A stretch of DNA of 64,000 bases from Desulfoferrobacter suflitae (GCF_022603395.1 NZ_JAIBKA010000014.1:1-64000); one strand, 5' to 3'. Shown: positions 44,847-54,577, counted from the first letter of the stretch. Translations and numbers: made by a program. Notes: generated by a model from the letters alone, not told the origin.

Positions 44847-46118
44847 ATGACCGTAGCGAACAAGCCAAACAAACATCTTTTGGGGATGATCCTCAAAGGT
44901 TACCCGCGCATTTCCGAAACCTTCATCAGCACCGAAATTTTACTCCTGGAATCGCTTGGAATACCCATTGAAATCTATTCGCTCAAACAGCCGCGAGAAA
45001 GTTTTTCACACAAGAAGGTAAAGGCGATCCAAGCGCCGGTCACTTACCTGCCGGAATATGTGCTGCCGCACTGGCAGGTCCTGCTGCGCAGCAACTGGAC
45101 AGCGGCGCGAAAGCTGGGCTTTCGCTACTTGAAAGAACTTGGCGCGGCATTTCGCAGAGCCTGGCAGCGGCGAACGACTGCGACCGTGCGGCATTTTTTG
45201 CAGGCCGGGCACCTCACTGCAAAGCGCCTGCTGGATCGGCCGGTGAGTCACATCCATGCCCACTTCTGCCACACCCCCACCTCGGTTGCTCTGTTCGCCG
45301 CACAACTGACGGGATTGCCATTCAGCTTCACGGCTCACGCCAAGGACATTTACACCTCGGACCCTCAGCAACTGACACGCAAGATACAGAACGCCCAGTT
45401 CGTAGTCACCTGCACTCGCTACAACGCCCGCTATCTCGCCGGGCTGAGCCATAAACGCGCGGCGCAGAATCCCTCGACTCCCATCCACACCATTTATCAC
45501 GGCATCGATTTGGGCTTCTTCACCTTCGATCATCGTCCGGATCCTGCACCGCCTTATAAAATTCTCTCCATCGGGCGTCACGTGGAAAAGAAGGGCTACG
45601 ACGATCTGTTCAAGGCGGCGAAGCTTTTGGACGATGCCGGCCTGGATTTTCAACTGGTGCAAATCGGAAGTGGAGAACTCACCGAAGAATTCCACACGAT
45701 CATTGGCCGACTGGGAATTCAGCACCGGGTCACGATGCTTGGAACCCTCCCCCACGAGAAAGTCATCGAGCACTACCGTTCCGCCCACTGTTTTGCCCTG
45801 GCATGCAAGGTTGCCGCCAACGGCGACCGGGACGGCATACCCAACGTGCTCGTCGAGGCGATGGCTGTGGGGTTGCCGGTTATCGCCACCAGGGTTTCGG
45901 CCATTCCCGAACTGGTCGAAGACAACCTCAGCGGGATTCTGGTGGAACCGCAAGATCCGGCTGCCCTGGCCCACGGAATCATGCATATGCTGGGCAACTC
46001 CCACAGCTATGATAAACCAAGAGAGAGAGCGCGGGCCAAGGTGGAGAGGGAATTCGACAACCGCCGCTGCACGGCGCAACTGTTTGAACTGTTCCGCAGA
46101 GCCCTCGCCAAACGATGA
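44847..46118 (+). CDS. GT4 family glycosyltransferase
   Basis: The 423-residue protein is a GT-B enzyme: ETFISTEILLLESLGI at the N-terminus, HIHAHFCHTPTSVALFAAQL, PFSFTAHAKDIY, then the donor domain SIGRHVEKKGYDDLFKAA, and the E-x7-E region GIPNVLVEAMAVGLPVIATR. It resembles colanic-acid-type WcaL glycosyltransferases. It retains the anomeric configuration and probably works at the inner face of the membrane on surface polysaccharide. Its last four bases overlap the next gene (ATGA), showing translational coupling. Confidence 0.9.
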   Translation: MTVANKPNKHLLGMILKGYPRISETFISTEILLLESLGIPIEIYSLKQPRESFSHKKVKAIQAPVTYLPEYVLPHWQVLLRSNWTAARKLGFRYLKELGAAFRRAWQRRTTATVRHFLQAGHLTAKRLLDRPVSHIHAHFCHTPTSVALFAAQLTGLPFSFTAHAKDIYTSDPQQLTRKIQNAQFVVTCTRYNARYLAGLSHKRAAQNPSTPIHTIYHGIDLGFFTFDHRPDPAPPYKILSIGRHVEKKGYDDLFKAAKLLDDAGLDFQLVQIGSGELTEEFHTIIGRLGIQHRVTMLGTLPHEKVIEHYRSAHCFALACKVAANGDRDGIPNVLVEAMAVGLPVIATRVSAIPELVEDNLSGILVEPQDPAALAHGIMHMLGNSHSYDKPRERARAKVEREFDNRRCTAQLFELFRRALAKR

Positions 46119-47233
46119 AGATCGCTTTCTATTGTCCCAATAAGCCCCTCAGTCATCCGCAGCCGTCGGGTGATTTGACCATCGCACGCGGCATCCGGCA
46201 GGCTTTGAATGCTCTCGGCCACGATTGCCGAGAAATTGCCGAATTTCGATCCAGGTGGTTCTGGCAAAATCATCGGGGCCGGCTGCAAGCCGCCGCCAGT
46301 TTTGTCTCGGCCTATCGCCGCAGCATACGCTTCCGCCCCCACCTGTGGCTCACCTACCACAGCTACTACAAGTCCCCCGATGTGCTCGGTCCCTGGATCA
46401 GTCGTCTGCTGCATATTCCCTACGTCTTGTTCCAGCCCATGTACAGCACGCGCAGGCGCAAGCGCAAGCAAACCCGGTTCGGCTTTTATTGCAACCGACT
46501 GGCCCTCAAGGCATGTCGACATGCCTATACCAATAATCTGGACGATCTCGAGGCGCTGCATCGCGCTCTGCCCGCCCACCGAATAACGTATATTCCGCCG
46601 GGAATCTTCCCCGAAGAGTTTGAACGTAATGAACCTGCGGGACTGGCAGTGCGCAGACGGTATGGCATTCCATCCGACAAGACCCTTCTTTTGACGGCGG
46701 CGATGCTGAGAGCCGATGTCAAATTCGACAGCATCCGCTATCTTTTCACATCCCTGGCCGTGCTCAACCTGGAACAACACGAGCTCGCGCTGCTGCTTTG
46801 CGGGGACGGCCCCATGGAAGGCGAGGCCCGTGCCATGGCGGACAAGCTCCTGCCGGGCCGGGTCATTTTTGCGGGAAGAGTGGAACGTCAAGAGATGCCG
46901 GCATTCTACTCGGCAGCGGATATGTTCGTTTTTCCGGGGCTTGGAGAATCTCTGGGGATGGTTTTTCTGGAGGCCCAAGCGTGCGCCTGTCCGGTCGTAG
47001 CCCTCGATACGGCGGGTGTGCCCCAGGTGGTGCTGGCCAATGAAACCGGCCTGCTGGTTACGGATGACGGGGGAACGTCTCTGGCGCAGGCCGTCTCCCG
47101 ATTGATCCAGGATCAGCAGCTGCGCACAAGATTGGCGGCGAACGGCCCGGAGTTCATCAGAACACGGCGCAACCTGCACACAAGCTACCGGCTCCTGTCG
47201 GAAAAACTCGGGGAACTGGCAGCCGGCCACTGA
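46115..47233 (+). CDS. GT4 family glycosyltransferase
   Basis: A second GT-B retaining enzyme of 372 residues. N-terminal YCPNKPLSHPQPSGDLTIARG is the glycine-rich acceptor-side loop. The donor side shows ALLLCGDGPMEGEARAMAD, VERQEMPAFYSAADMFVFPG and LGMVFLEAQACACPVVALD with the E-x7-E catalytic arrangement. It overlaps the preceding gene by four bases and ends the three-gene glycosyltransferase operon. Acceptor and sugar cannot be told from sequence. Confidence 0.9.
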   Translation: MKIAFYCPNKPLSHPQPSGDLTIARGIRQALNALGHDCREIAEFRSRWFWQNHRGRLQAAASFVSAYRRSIRFRPHLWLTYHSYYKSPDVLGPWISRLLHIPYVLFQPMYSTRRRKRKQTRFGFYCNRLALKACRHAYTNNLDDLEALHRALPAHRITYIPPGIFPEEFERNEPAGLAVRRRYGIPSDKTLLLTAAMLRADVKFDSIRYLFTSLAVLNLEQHELALLLCGDGPMEGEARAMADKLLPGRVIFAGRVERQEMPAFYSAADMFVFPGLGESLGMVFLEAQACACPVVALDTAGVPQVVLANETGLLVTDDGGTSLAQAVSRLIQDQQLRTRLAANGPEFIRTRRNLHTSYRLLSEKLGELAAGH

Positions 47234-47321
47234 GCGATTACCTGGCGAAGTTTCCTCTCATTGAATTCCTTCCGCATACCCCGCACGAAACCCTAATGGA
47301 GGGCCGAATAGACGATGGAAT

Positions 47322-47909
47322 TCAAGGCACTGATTTCTTTGCCTCACCAGGCCGCGCAGCGGCCCCTCGGTCACTTTTCCTGGTGTAGGTGATTTCCATC
47401 ATTTTTTCTTCTTTACCCCCTTTTGCCGTGGCGTACATTTCAAACAGCATGGTATCGCCGTCCACGTACTTGGTCACGGCACGCCAAATCATGGGGCCTC
47501 GCACAGGGTCGTCGTAACGGGCCTCCTGTGTGATGGTCTTGCCATCCCGGCCGGCAGTTCCCTCAAAAAACATGATGCCCGTGCCCATCGAGTCCATCCA
47601 GGTGGTCACATACTTTTTGGTATGGTTGTCATATCCGGTGAAACCGAGGCCGGTAAACGGCGTGCCCATCATATCGCCCTTAAATTCCTGCTGCAGAAAG
47701 CGTCCGCCAACGAGCATTTTCTGTTCGCTGGTCCCTTCCGATTCCATTGGTGACCTGCCCGGTTCCATCCAGCACTTGCTCTTGGTTTTCCAGGTCCCCT
47801 CCATGCTCGCCAGCAACTTGTGTGGATCTCCCGGAGTCGCCAGTTTGGCATACAGTTCCATCGCCGCCTGCATGTCCATCGTGCCTTCTTGTTTTTCTTC
47901 CTTGGTCAT
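47322..47909 (-). CDS. DUF1579 family protein
   Basis: The protein resembles DUF1579: LLASMEGTWKTKSKCW, SEGTSEQKMLVGGRFLQQEF, TGLGFTGYDNHTKKYVTTWMDSMG (broken by landmark Gly-Phe) and ITQEARYDDPVRG. It has a lipocalin-like or beta-barrel character, is cytoplasmic by sequence, and has no known reaction. AAGGAGG lies directly before ATG 47909, which decides the start against an ATG nine codons upstream. The C-terminus is charged and probably disordered. Confidence 0.85.
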   Translation of the reverse strand: MTKEEKQEGTMDMQAAMELYAKLATPGDPHKLLASMEGTWKTKSKCWMEPGRSPMESEGTSEQKMLVGGRFLQQEFKGDMMGTPFTGLGFTGYDNHTKKYVTTWMDSMGTGIMFFEGTAGRDGKTITQEARYDDPVRGPMIWRAVTKYVDGDTMLFEMYATAKGGKEEKMMEITYTRKSDRGAAARPGEAKKSVP

Positions 47910-48380
47910 CACAAGCCTCCTTGCGAATTTATTCATCCTTGCTTTTACCAGAGCCTCAATAGCTCCGTTCTCAAGGTAATCATTCTCAAGATCCGTATCT
48001 CAAAAACAAACCACGAAGCATACATCGGGCTGCCTCCGCCAACTGTTCCTCCCAGCCTCATCCAAACGAGATTTTCAGCCCGGGCGTGCTTGTCGGTTTT
48101 GCTGATGTTTCCCGCTGTGGCGGCCATCTCCCGATGATCATCGAGCCGCAGGGGATGGCGGTGTCCATGCCCAACACAATTTCTTCAACTTCAACCATTA
48201 GATCGATAATTTCAGAGGGGCTCAGCTCGGGAATGCGGATTTTTCGGTCGCACAAGCGGCGAAATCCCGAACAGCAGATTGCGGGGAAAAGTCAAGTCGC
48301 GGTTGAAAGTCCCCCCTGCAAAGCGAAAGTCGGGATACACACAAGGCATGTGCCGGACCGGCGGGGAACGTTCTCCGGAA
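47910..48380. other. Intergenic region without a supported gene
   Basis: No gene can be supported. A 65-codon minus-strand frame (48058-48255) has a protein-like start (RKIRIPELSPSEIIDLMVEV) but no ribosome-binding site and a poor second half. Frames on the other strand overlap it. Confidence 0.35.
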
Positions 48381-49784
48381 TCATTCACTGGGCTGATACT
48401 CTGCAACCAGGATCTGTTTCGTCTCCGGGGTGATCCGCACCCGGTGGTCCAGTCTCTGCCCCATGATCCAACAGATTTTCAGTCGATCGCAGAGCAGCGG
48501 AATTCTGCCTCGGCGGGACCTTGAGATCCTGCAATCGGTAAAATAATCCTGCAGCTTCTTGCTCCCTGCTAAACCAAGGGGTTGAAAACGGTCCCCCGGC
48601 TGCCACCAGCGAGTCGTCAACGGCCAGTTGACTCGATCGGCATCCATCCACGCGATATTGGGCTCTGCCGGTGGCGCATCTGAGGAATTGCGGCGGATAC
48701 AGCTAAGATTCAGCCGGAACACGCCAAAGTCGTGAGATCCCAATTCGGAAATGCCTTCCAATAAGGGAGCGGGGGCGTGCAGGGCTTCCGTTGCAATAAT
48801 CAGTGTATCAGCCTCCTTGTAAGCGCAAAGCCTGCGGGGAAGTTGGAGGAATTTGCCGGAACCGGGCTGTGTGCTCCATTCATGGAGCAATACCCAATGC
48901 ACCGCATAGAAACCGAGGGTGCTTCCTTTAAGCCGTTTGACGGCTTCGCGCAGAACGCGCTTCAGCAGGACGGGGTGGAGCGTCGATAAACCGGCCAGAC
49001 GGAGCGAAATCCGCGTTTGGGCCTCCTCGCTGCAGACCCCGGACCAGATTCTCTCGACCTGCTGCTTCCAGTAGCTTTCTTCTTCCTGGGCCAGGCTGGC
49101 ATGGCGGCAGAGAGTCTGAGTGATTTGCCGGTGAAAATGTTTTTCCAGCCGTGGGAACATTTCAAGTCGGAGAACATTGCGCTGGCAGGTGGGTTCCAAG
49201 TTGGAGGCATCCAGCCGGAAGTCAAGCTGCCTGGCCTTAAGATACTCCATCACCTCCACTCTGCCGGCGAAAAGCAGGGGACGGATGATTCCCTGCTCGG
49301 TACCGGCCGCCATTCCCGCCATTCCCGAGGGGCCCGTTCCACGCATCAGTCGCAGCAGCAGTTCCTCCGCCTGATCATTTGCCGTGTGTCCCAGCGCAAC
49401 TTTCTGTGCTGCGTTGGTCAGCATAGCTTCGCGAAAAAAGCTGTGGCGGCAGGCACGCGCCGCCATTTCCAGAGAACCCCCATGATCTTTCTGACAGGCA
49501 CGCACATCCTGCTGAGCGGCGCAGAACGAAAGACCCAAACGTTTCGCCAAAGCAAGCACAAAATCGTGATCTTGTGCAGCACTATGACCGCGCAGCTGGT
49601 GGTTAAAATGCACGACCGTCAGCCGCGCGATCCCCAGATCGTTTTGAAGTGCAACAAGAGCGTGCAGCAGAGCCACTGAATCGGGTCCTGCCGAAACCGC
49701 CACGAGGACGTGATCGTTGTGATCAATGAGTTGCCGTTGCCGCACAAATTGGAGAACTCGCTGCTCAAAGATGAGAATATCCAT
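48381..49784 (-). CDS. tilS: tRNA(Ile)-lysidine synthetase TilS
   Basis: The enzyme attaches lysine to C34 of the CAU-anticodon tRNA-Ile, converting it to read AUA. It has the N-type ATP pyrophosphatase loop VAVSAGPDSVALLHAL (SGGxDS-like), VVHFNHQLRGHSAAQDHDFV, and GHTANDQAEELLLRLMRGTG. The central TilS domain and the C-terminal substrate-binding domain (WWQPGDRFQPLGLAGSKKLQDYF) are both present, giving the long form of 467 residues. GTG 49787 and ATG 49784 are both usable; ATG is listed. Confidence 0.95.
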   Translation of the reverse strand: MDILIFEQRVLQFVRQRQLIDHNDHVLVAVSAGPDSVALLHALVALQNDLGIARLTVVHFNHQLRGHSAAQDHDFVLALAKRLGLSFCAAQQDVRACQKDHGGSLEMAARACRHSFFREAMLTNAAQKVALGHTANDQAEELLLRLMRGTGPSGMAGMAAGTEQGIIRPLLFAGRVEVMEYLKARQLDFRLDASNLEPTCQRNVLRLEMFPRLEKHFHRQITQTLCRHASLAQEEESYWKQQVERIWSGVCSEEAQTRISLRLAGLSTLHPVLLKRVLREAVKRLKGSTLGFYAVHWVLLHEWSTQPGSGKFLQLPRRLCAYKEADTLIIATEALHAPAPLLEGISELGSHDFGVFRLNLSCIRRNSSDAPPAEPNIAWMDADRVNWPLTTRWWQPGDRFQPLGLAGSKKLQDYFTDCRISRSRRGRIPLLCDRLKICWIMGQRLDHRVRITPETKQILVAEYQPSE

Positions 49785-49967
49785 CACCTGCCATCACGAT
49801 TTTATAAGGGTTAAGAAAAGGAATTGCCTCAAGACGATATGAGACCGGCAGGCTCGCACAGTTTCCCCAATGGCCATCGCCTTGGAGGCATTGTGCCGGG
49901 ATGGGAGCCTTGCTGAAGCCCGCAAAGGAATCCGGAACATGGAATCTTGATCTGGGCGGCCGAAACC

Positions 49968-50777
49968 TCAGGTCGATTTGAGATCAGCCGTTTGAGTCGC
50001 CAGATTTGCGCCGGGATCGGCTGGCGGTCGGGATTCGGATGAATCCGGCAAGAGCGGCACTACATCCTTGAAATTTTTGCCCTGAAGCAGCGGCGTTCCT
50101 TCACTGTTGAGGACGGTATTGTCTTCGAGAATGATCAGGCCGTAACGTTCAGCAACATCGGCCTTGTACTTGTATTCCATTGACTTCTTGCGCAACTTGA
50201 AGTTCAGGACCAGCAAGACAACGCCGAAAACCGCCCCCACAGCCAACAGGATAGCGGCGGCCGTCAACATGATCTTGACCGTCTTTTCCCCTACGGCACC
50301 GATAAAACCCAGGATGACGTCCAGGTTGTAGAATACCCCGACGGCAATTCCCAAAAACAGCAGCAGGCTGAGAAATGGCAGGCGCTGGAGCCAGTTCATC
50401 GCCACATAGAGCTTGTAGGCGCGACTCGACTTATCTTCCGGAGGAATGTCTTCCTGTGGCTTTGCAGTGGCCGCTTCAGGTTCACCAAAGTATTTGTTGA
50501 AACCAACAATAATGACGCCAAGGAGAAAAGTGATAGCCAGGGGCACCAGGAAGGAGAGCAGGAAGTAAACCTTCCAGGGAAAGGGCGTTGTGATGGGTCC
50601 GTATTGGTCGTAGCCCTGGTCCCCCAGTTGATAGAGAAAGCAACCCGCAAAGATCAAGAGTTCTACCCATCCAAGGAAAAACAAGTATTTGCGAAAAATC
50701 TCCTTGCGCTCCGCGTCGTCGAACAAAGCAGCAATTCCGCGCAGAGATCCGACTGAAAGGTGTGGTGATTTCTTCAT
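49968..50777 (-). CDS. Membrane protein of unknown function, four TM segments
   Basis: I do not recognise a family. The 269-residue protein has four hydrophobic segments at about residues 28-48, 68-92, 135-158 and 166-190. The first two are linked by an outer loop (GDQGYDQYGPITTPFPW) and the second and third by a charged acidic loop with PPEDKSSRAYKL. The C-terminal 80 residues are soluble, with LIILEDNTVLNSEGTPLLQG, then a proline-rich tail. AGGAAG before the ATG supports the start. It stands alone between tilS and purC. Confidence 0.7.
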   Translation of the reverse strand: MKKSPHLSVGSLRGIAALFDDAERKEIFRKYLFFLGWVELLIFAGCFLYQLGDQGYDQYGPITTPFPWKVYFLLSFLVPLAITFLLGVIIVGFNKYFGEPEAATAKPQEDIPPEDKSSRAYKLYVAMNWLQRLPFLSLLLFLGIAVGVFYNLDVILGFIGAVGEKTVKIMLTAAAILLAVGAVFGVVLLVLNFKLRKKSMEYKYKADVAERYGLIILEDNTVLNSEGTPLLQGKNFKDVVPLLPDSSESRPPADPGANLATQTADLKST

Positions 50778-51146
50778 GAATCACTTCCTGTTATGAGCTG
50801 TTGCACTGCATCGGTGCCTGGAACATGGAAGAAAACCATTGAGCATTAATGCAGCATTCATTGGCACCCTCTCGCTGCCGTTTAAATCGCCCTGCCTGTC
50901 TGTAGCTGCAAAATAACAAGAGCTCTGGGGTGGGTCAACCAGGATTTGAGCAGGAGCGCCCGGATCGGTAAATGACCTGCTTGCAGATTTGCATTCTGGC
51001 AAGATTATGATAGAGAGATTCACAATCGTATCTATAGTGTATGGAAAGCTGTTATTGGCTTTGCAAGGCTGGGTTGAGGTACGTGTGATGGTTGGTGACG
51101 GGCGGGAAACACAGCCGGTGAGTTTTCACCAGATGGAGGAAGACGA
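50778..51146. other. Intergenic region upstream of purC
   Basis: No gene is supported. It probably holds the purC promoter. I find no clear purine riboswitch or PurR operator by eye. GTGATTCATGAAGAAATCAC across the start of the upstream gene is only an imperfect palindrome. Confidence 0.35.
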
Positions 51147-52043
51147 ATGTCGCAAAAGACGTTGTTCCAAACGAATTTTCCCGAATTGAAACTGCTCTCC
51201 AGAGGCAAAGTGCGAGACATATACGATCTTGACGATTCACTGTTGATCGTGGCGACTGACCGCATCTCCGCCTTCGATGTCGTGATGCGGACCGCCATAC
51301 CCGATAAGGGCAAAGTGCTCACCCAGTTGTCCGAGTTTTGGCTCGAATTTCTCCAGGACTTGATCGAGCATCATCTCATCAGCTCCGATGTGAGCCAATA
51401 CCCGGCAGTGTGCCGTCCCTATCGGGCTGACCTGAGCGGACGCAGCATGAGAGTCAAGAAGGCTCAACCACTGCCCGTCGAATGCATTGTCAGAGGTTAC
51501 CTGGTGGGATCGGGCTGGAAGGATTATCAGAAAACAGGAATGCTCTGCGCTATTGCTCTGCCGCCCGGCATGCAGGAAGCTCAGAAGCTGCCAAGGCCCA
51601 TTTTCACGCCTTCAACCAAGGCAGCCCAGGGGGCGCACGATGAAAACATATCCTATTCCGAAATGGCTGCCCTGGTGGGGGAAAGGATCGCTCGACAAGT
51701 CCGGGACAGGAGCCTCGCAATTTACCAGAAGGCAGCTTCATACGCTGAAAGCAGAGGGATTATTCTGGCCGACACCAAGTTCGAGTTCGGTCTTATGGAC
51801 GATCGGCTGATACTCATCGACGAAGTCCTCACCCCTGATTCAAGCCGGTTCTGGCCGGCCGATCGATACCAGGTCGGCTCTAGTCCGGAAAGCTTTGATA
51901 AGCAATATCTGCGGGATTATCTGGTGCAGTCCGGGTGGAAGGTAACCGACCCGGCGCCGGAGCTGCCGCCGACGGTGGTAGAAAACACCCGTTTGCGCTA
52001 CATCGAAGCCCTGCAGCGCCTCTCCGGGAGAACACTCGTTTAA
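51147..52043 (+). CDS. purC: Phosphoribosylaminoimidazole-succinocarboxamide synthase PurC
   Basis: PurC joins aspartate to CAIR in purine synthesis. Signature sequences are LLSRGKVRDIYDLDDSLLIV, TDRISAFDVVM, GKVLTQLSEFWLEFL, RAYLVGSGWKDYQKTG-like (here VRGYLVGSGWKDYQKTG), FTPSTKA, ADTKFEFGL and LIDEVLTPDSSRFWPAD. At 298 residues it has the long yeast-like/eubacterial form. GGAGGAAGACGA precedes the ATG. No other purine gene is adjacent. Confidence 0.97.
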   Translation: MSQKTLFQTNFPELKLLSRGKVRDIYDLDDSLLIVATDRISAFDVVMRTAIPDKGKVLTQLSEFWLEFLQDLIEHHLISSDVSQYPAVCRPYRADLSGRSMRVKKAQPLPVECIVRGYLVGSGWKDYQKTGMLCAIALPPGMQEAQKLPRPIFTPSTKAAQGAHDENISYSEMAALVGERIARQVRDRSLAIYQKAASYAESRGIILADTKFEFGLMDDRLILIDEVLTPDSSRFWPADRYQVGSSPESFDKQYLRDYLVQSGWKVTDPAPELPPTVVENTRLRYIEALQRLSGRTLV

Positions 52044-52074
52044 CCTACATCTCAAACTGTTTGGCTAAACCACA

Positions 52075-53034
52075 ATGAACAGCATACACGAGGACCTGAC
52101 CATCAACGACCTCGATTGGCAGGACCGCACTTTTGCCCTTTTCGCGTTGGAGCCTTCGGCTGAACTGCGTACTTCACTGCAGCGTCACGGTATACTCTCG
52201 CCACCCTGGATTTGGCAGAAACCGAATGGATCCAGGGTCATTGTTGACGGATTCAAGAGGCTTTTCTGGGCCCGCCGGGAAGGATTGAAAACATTCGAGT
52301 GTCTCATTTTCCCCCAGGATTACGATCCCGCCAGGTTGATGATCGAGCGCGCTGCAGTGAAGCTTTCAGGCGCACCTTTGAACACCGCGGAAAAATCTCA
52401 GCTGATTGCACGACTCACGGATCATCTTTCGCAACAGGAGCTGCTGCGTCTTTACCTGCCGCGGTTGGGCATCCCCGCCAAACCAGGCGCTATTGGAAAG
52501 TGGGTGCGTCTGGCTGCTTCGCCTCAGGAACTGCTGACTGCAGCCGCATGCGATGACATTTGTGAGCGAGCCGCTTTGCAACTGGCGGACTGGGAAGGTG
52601 AATCCCAGAAGAGCATGGTTGCCCTTTTGAAACAACTCCGCTGCAGCAGCAGCATCCAGTGTGAGATTCTTGATCGAGTAAAGGAAATTGCTTTGCGTGA
52701 CAGCATCCGAAAGGAGCAAGTGCTCACGGACCCAGCAATCACTGATATTATCCTGGACGAAACTGTGAACCATCGTGAGAAAACTCAACTGGTGCGTGCC
52801 CGGCTTTACCGCCGGCGGTATCCTCGAGTCGCAGCCAGGGAAGAACGTTTTGTGCGAGACATGAATGCTGCCGGACTTCCCAGCAACGTAAAGATTTTGC
52901 CTCCACCTTCATTCGAAGGCGCGACCTGGCAGCTGCAGCTCTATTTCCAGAATCCGCAGCAACTCATGGAGATGTTGCAGGATTTGAAACATTCAGTGAG
53001 GACCGGCCAGTTTGCGGCATTGATCCGCCCATGA
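52075..53034 (+). CDS. ParB-like N-terminal domain protein paired with SPL radical SAM
   Basis: The 319-residue protein starts with a ParB/Srx-like fold: LRTSLQRHGILSPPWIWQ, then RVIVDGFKRLFWARREG, where IVDGFKR is the (D/E)GxxR nucleotide box. A helical middle (RLMIERAAVKLSGAPLNTAEK, SQLIARLTDHLSQQELL) resembles the ParB helix-turn-helix region. The C-terminus has many Arg and a beta-rich end. It is 31 bases after purC and 59 bases before an SPL-family radical SAM gene; the two probably work together on a DNA-related task. Function is unknown. It has no adjacent parA. Confidence 0.72.
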   Translation: MNSIHEDLTINDLDWQDRTFALFALEPSAELRTSLQRHGILSPPWIWQKPNGSRVIVDGFKRLFWARREGLKTFECLIFPQDYDPARLMIERAAVKLSGAPLNTAEKSQLIARLTDHLSQQELLRLYLPRLGIPAKPGAIGKWVRLAASPQELLTAAACDDICERAALQLADWEGESQKSMVALLKQLRCSSSIQCEILDRVKEIALRDSIRKEQVLTDPAITDIILDETVNHREKTQLVRARLYRRRYPRVAAREERFVRDMNAAGLPSNVKILPPPSFEGATWQLQLYFQNPQQLMEMLQDLKHSVRTGQFAALIRP

Positions 53035-53093
53035 GATACCGCACACAAATCATTTACCGGAACCGTTAATGAATCCTGGAGAGGCAGCTCTTA

Positions 53094-54179
53094 ATGCGCA
53101 ACAAGCCGAGCAAGATTTTGGTCGAAGAGGCCTGCAGGACCAGCCGTCTGGTTGAGAAACTGCGGCGCAATCTGCCCGCAGCCCAATTCGAGGTGGTTGA
53201 AACCATTTCGGACTCGCCGCTGAGAGATCCGCGAAGACTCGAGGTGGTGCAATTTCGCGGACGTTTTCTTAAGTCCTGCCCGGGAACGCGCCACTATTTC
53301 TGCTGCGGCTATCAGATCCTGCACTTTGGCGTGCAGTGCTCCTTGAATTGTACTTACTGCATTCTGCAGGCCTATCTCAATCATCCCAACCTGAGGATTT
53401 TCGGCAACCAAGAGGATCTCTTCCGTGAATTGCGACAGGAACTGGCTACCCATCGCGAAAGGCTTTACCGCATAGGCACCGGGGAATTCACGGATTCCCT
53501 GCTGGTGGATCCCTGGACGGAATTCTCACGCGATCTGGTTCCGTTTTTTGCTAAACAGCCCAACGCCGTACTGGAGCTCAAGACCAAGACCGATTTTATC
53601 GATAATCTGAGGGATCTGGATCACAGGGGACACACTCTGGCGGCATGGTCTCTGAACGCAGCACCCATCCGCCGTCGCGAAGAGACCGCAGCGACCACCA
53701 TCAAACAGCGTCTGGCGGCGGCCAAAAAAGTTGCCCAATGGGGATACAAACTGGCGTTTCATTTCGATCCGATGATTGAATATCCCGGCTGGCGCGAAGG
53801 TTATCGAGAGGTCCTCGATCGACTGTTCTCATCCGTCGACACGAGCCGCATTGTCTGGATCAGCCTGGGGGCGTTTCGCTTCATGCCGGAATTGAAACCG
53901 ATCATCCAGAGGAGGCATCCTGGCAGCACCGTCATCTACGGCGAATTCATCCGAGGATTGGACGGTAAGCTGCGCTATTTTCGCGATATTCGGGTGGAAC
54001 TTTACGCTTGGATGGTGGACCGCATACGCGAGGTCGATGCGCATATTTGCGTCTATTTGTGCATGGAAGGTGAAGACATCTGGCAGCAGGTTTTTGGATT
54101 CTCCCCGCAGGAACGAGGAGGACTCCCCGCCATGCTCGACAAGGCGGTTGAGACACGCATGGGGATCGCGCCGCGTTAG
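53094..54179 (+). CDS. Spore-photoproduct-lyase-family radical SAM protein
   Basis: The 361-residue protein carries a radical SAM cluster CSLNCTYC (C-x3-C-x2-C) near residue 85, preceded by YFCCGYQILHFGVQ. It continues with RIGTGEFTDSLLVDPW, LELKTKTDFIDNL and HFDPMIEYPGWREGY, all hallmarks of the SPL family. True spore photoproduct lyases repair thymine dimers in Bacillus spores; homologues in non-sporulating bacteria have unknown roles but may act on DNA. GGAGAGG precedes the ATG. It follows the ParB-like gene closely. Confidence 0.87.
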   Translation: MRNKPSKILVEEACRTSRLVEKLRRNLPAAQFEVVETISDSPLRDPRRLEVVQFRGRFLKSCPGTRHYFCCGYQILHFGVQCSLNCTYCILQAYLNHPNLRIFGNQEDLFRELRQELATHRERLYRIGTGEFTDSLLVDPWTEFSRDLVPFFAKQPNAVLELKTKTDFIDNLRDLDHRGHTLAAWSLNAAPIRRREETAATTIKQRLAAAKKVAQWGYKLAFHFDPMIEYPGWREGYREVLDRLFSSVDTSRIVWISLGAFRFMPELKPIIQRRHPGSTVIYGEFIRGLDGKLRYFRDIRVELYAWMVDRIREVDAHICVYLCMEGEDIWQQVFGFSPQERGGLPAMLDKAVETRMGIAPR

Positions 54180-54577
54180 GCCGGCTGGTTTTCTTGTATC
54201 GCCCGCATTCCGAACTCTCTTGAGACTTTTGTGAATTTTCGTTTTTGAATTCCAAGAAAAATTTGATATTAACAAATTCGTTTCACTTTTGATTAAATGA
54301 ATTTTTTCAGGTTCGTCAGCGAACTGGCAGGAGCTTGCCCGAGAATGGCGGACGCCTCTGTCACAGAGGAGGGAGCTGCCGTACAGCTTCCTGGCGGCGG
54401 ATCGCATGCGCAATGGATATTGCCACTGCCGTCTTGGCAATTGGGCAATTGGCCGATTGCAACACGGCAGGGTATGGAAGGAAGGGCGTCGAAGCGCATT
54501 TGCAGTTCTTGGAATGAATCGAGTGATGGTGACTAACAACGGCAACCGCGAGAATTCGAACGGAAGGGAGAAGACAA
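54180..54577. other. Promoter-bearing region upstream of the acyl-CoA oxidation operon
   Basis: No gene is supported. Bases 54230-54310 are clearly AT-rich, with TTGATA at about 54262 and a TTAAAT-like box about 24 bases on, a possible promoter. The rest has higher GC and ends with GGAAGGGAGAAG, the ribosome-binding site of the acyl-CoA dehydrogenase. Confidence 0.4.

Noticed and set aside
48058-48255. A 65-codon minus-strand frame after tilS
   Set aside because: The start reads well but the second half does not, and there is no ribosome-binding site.
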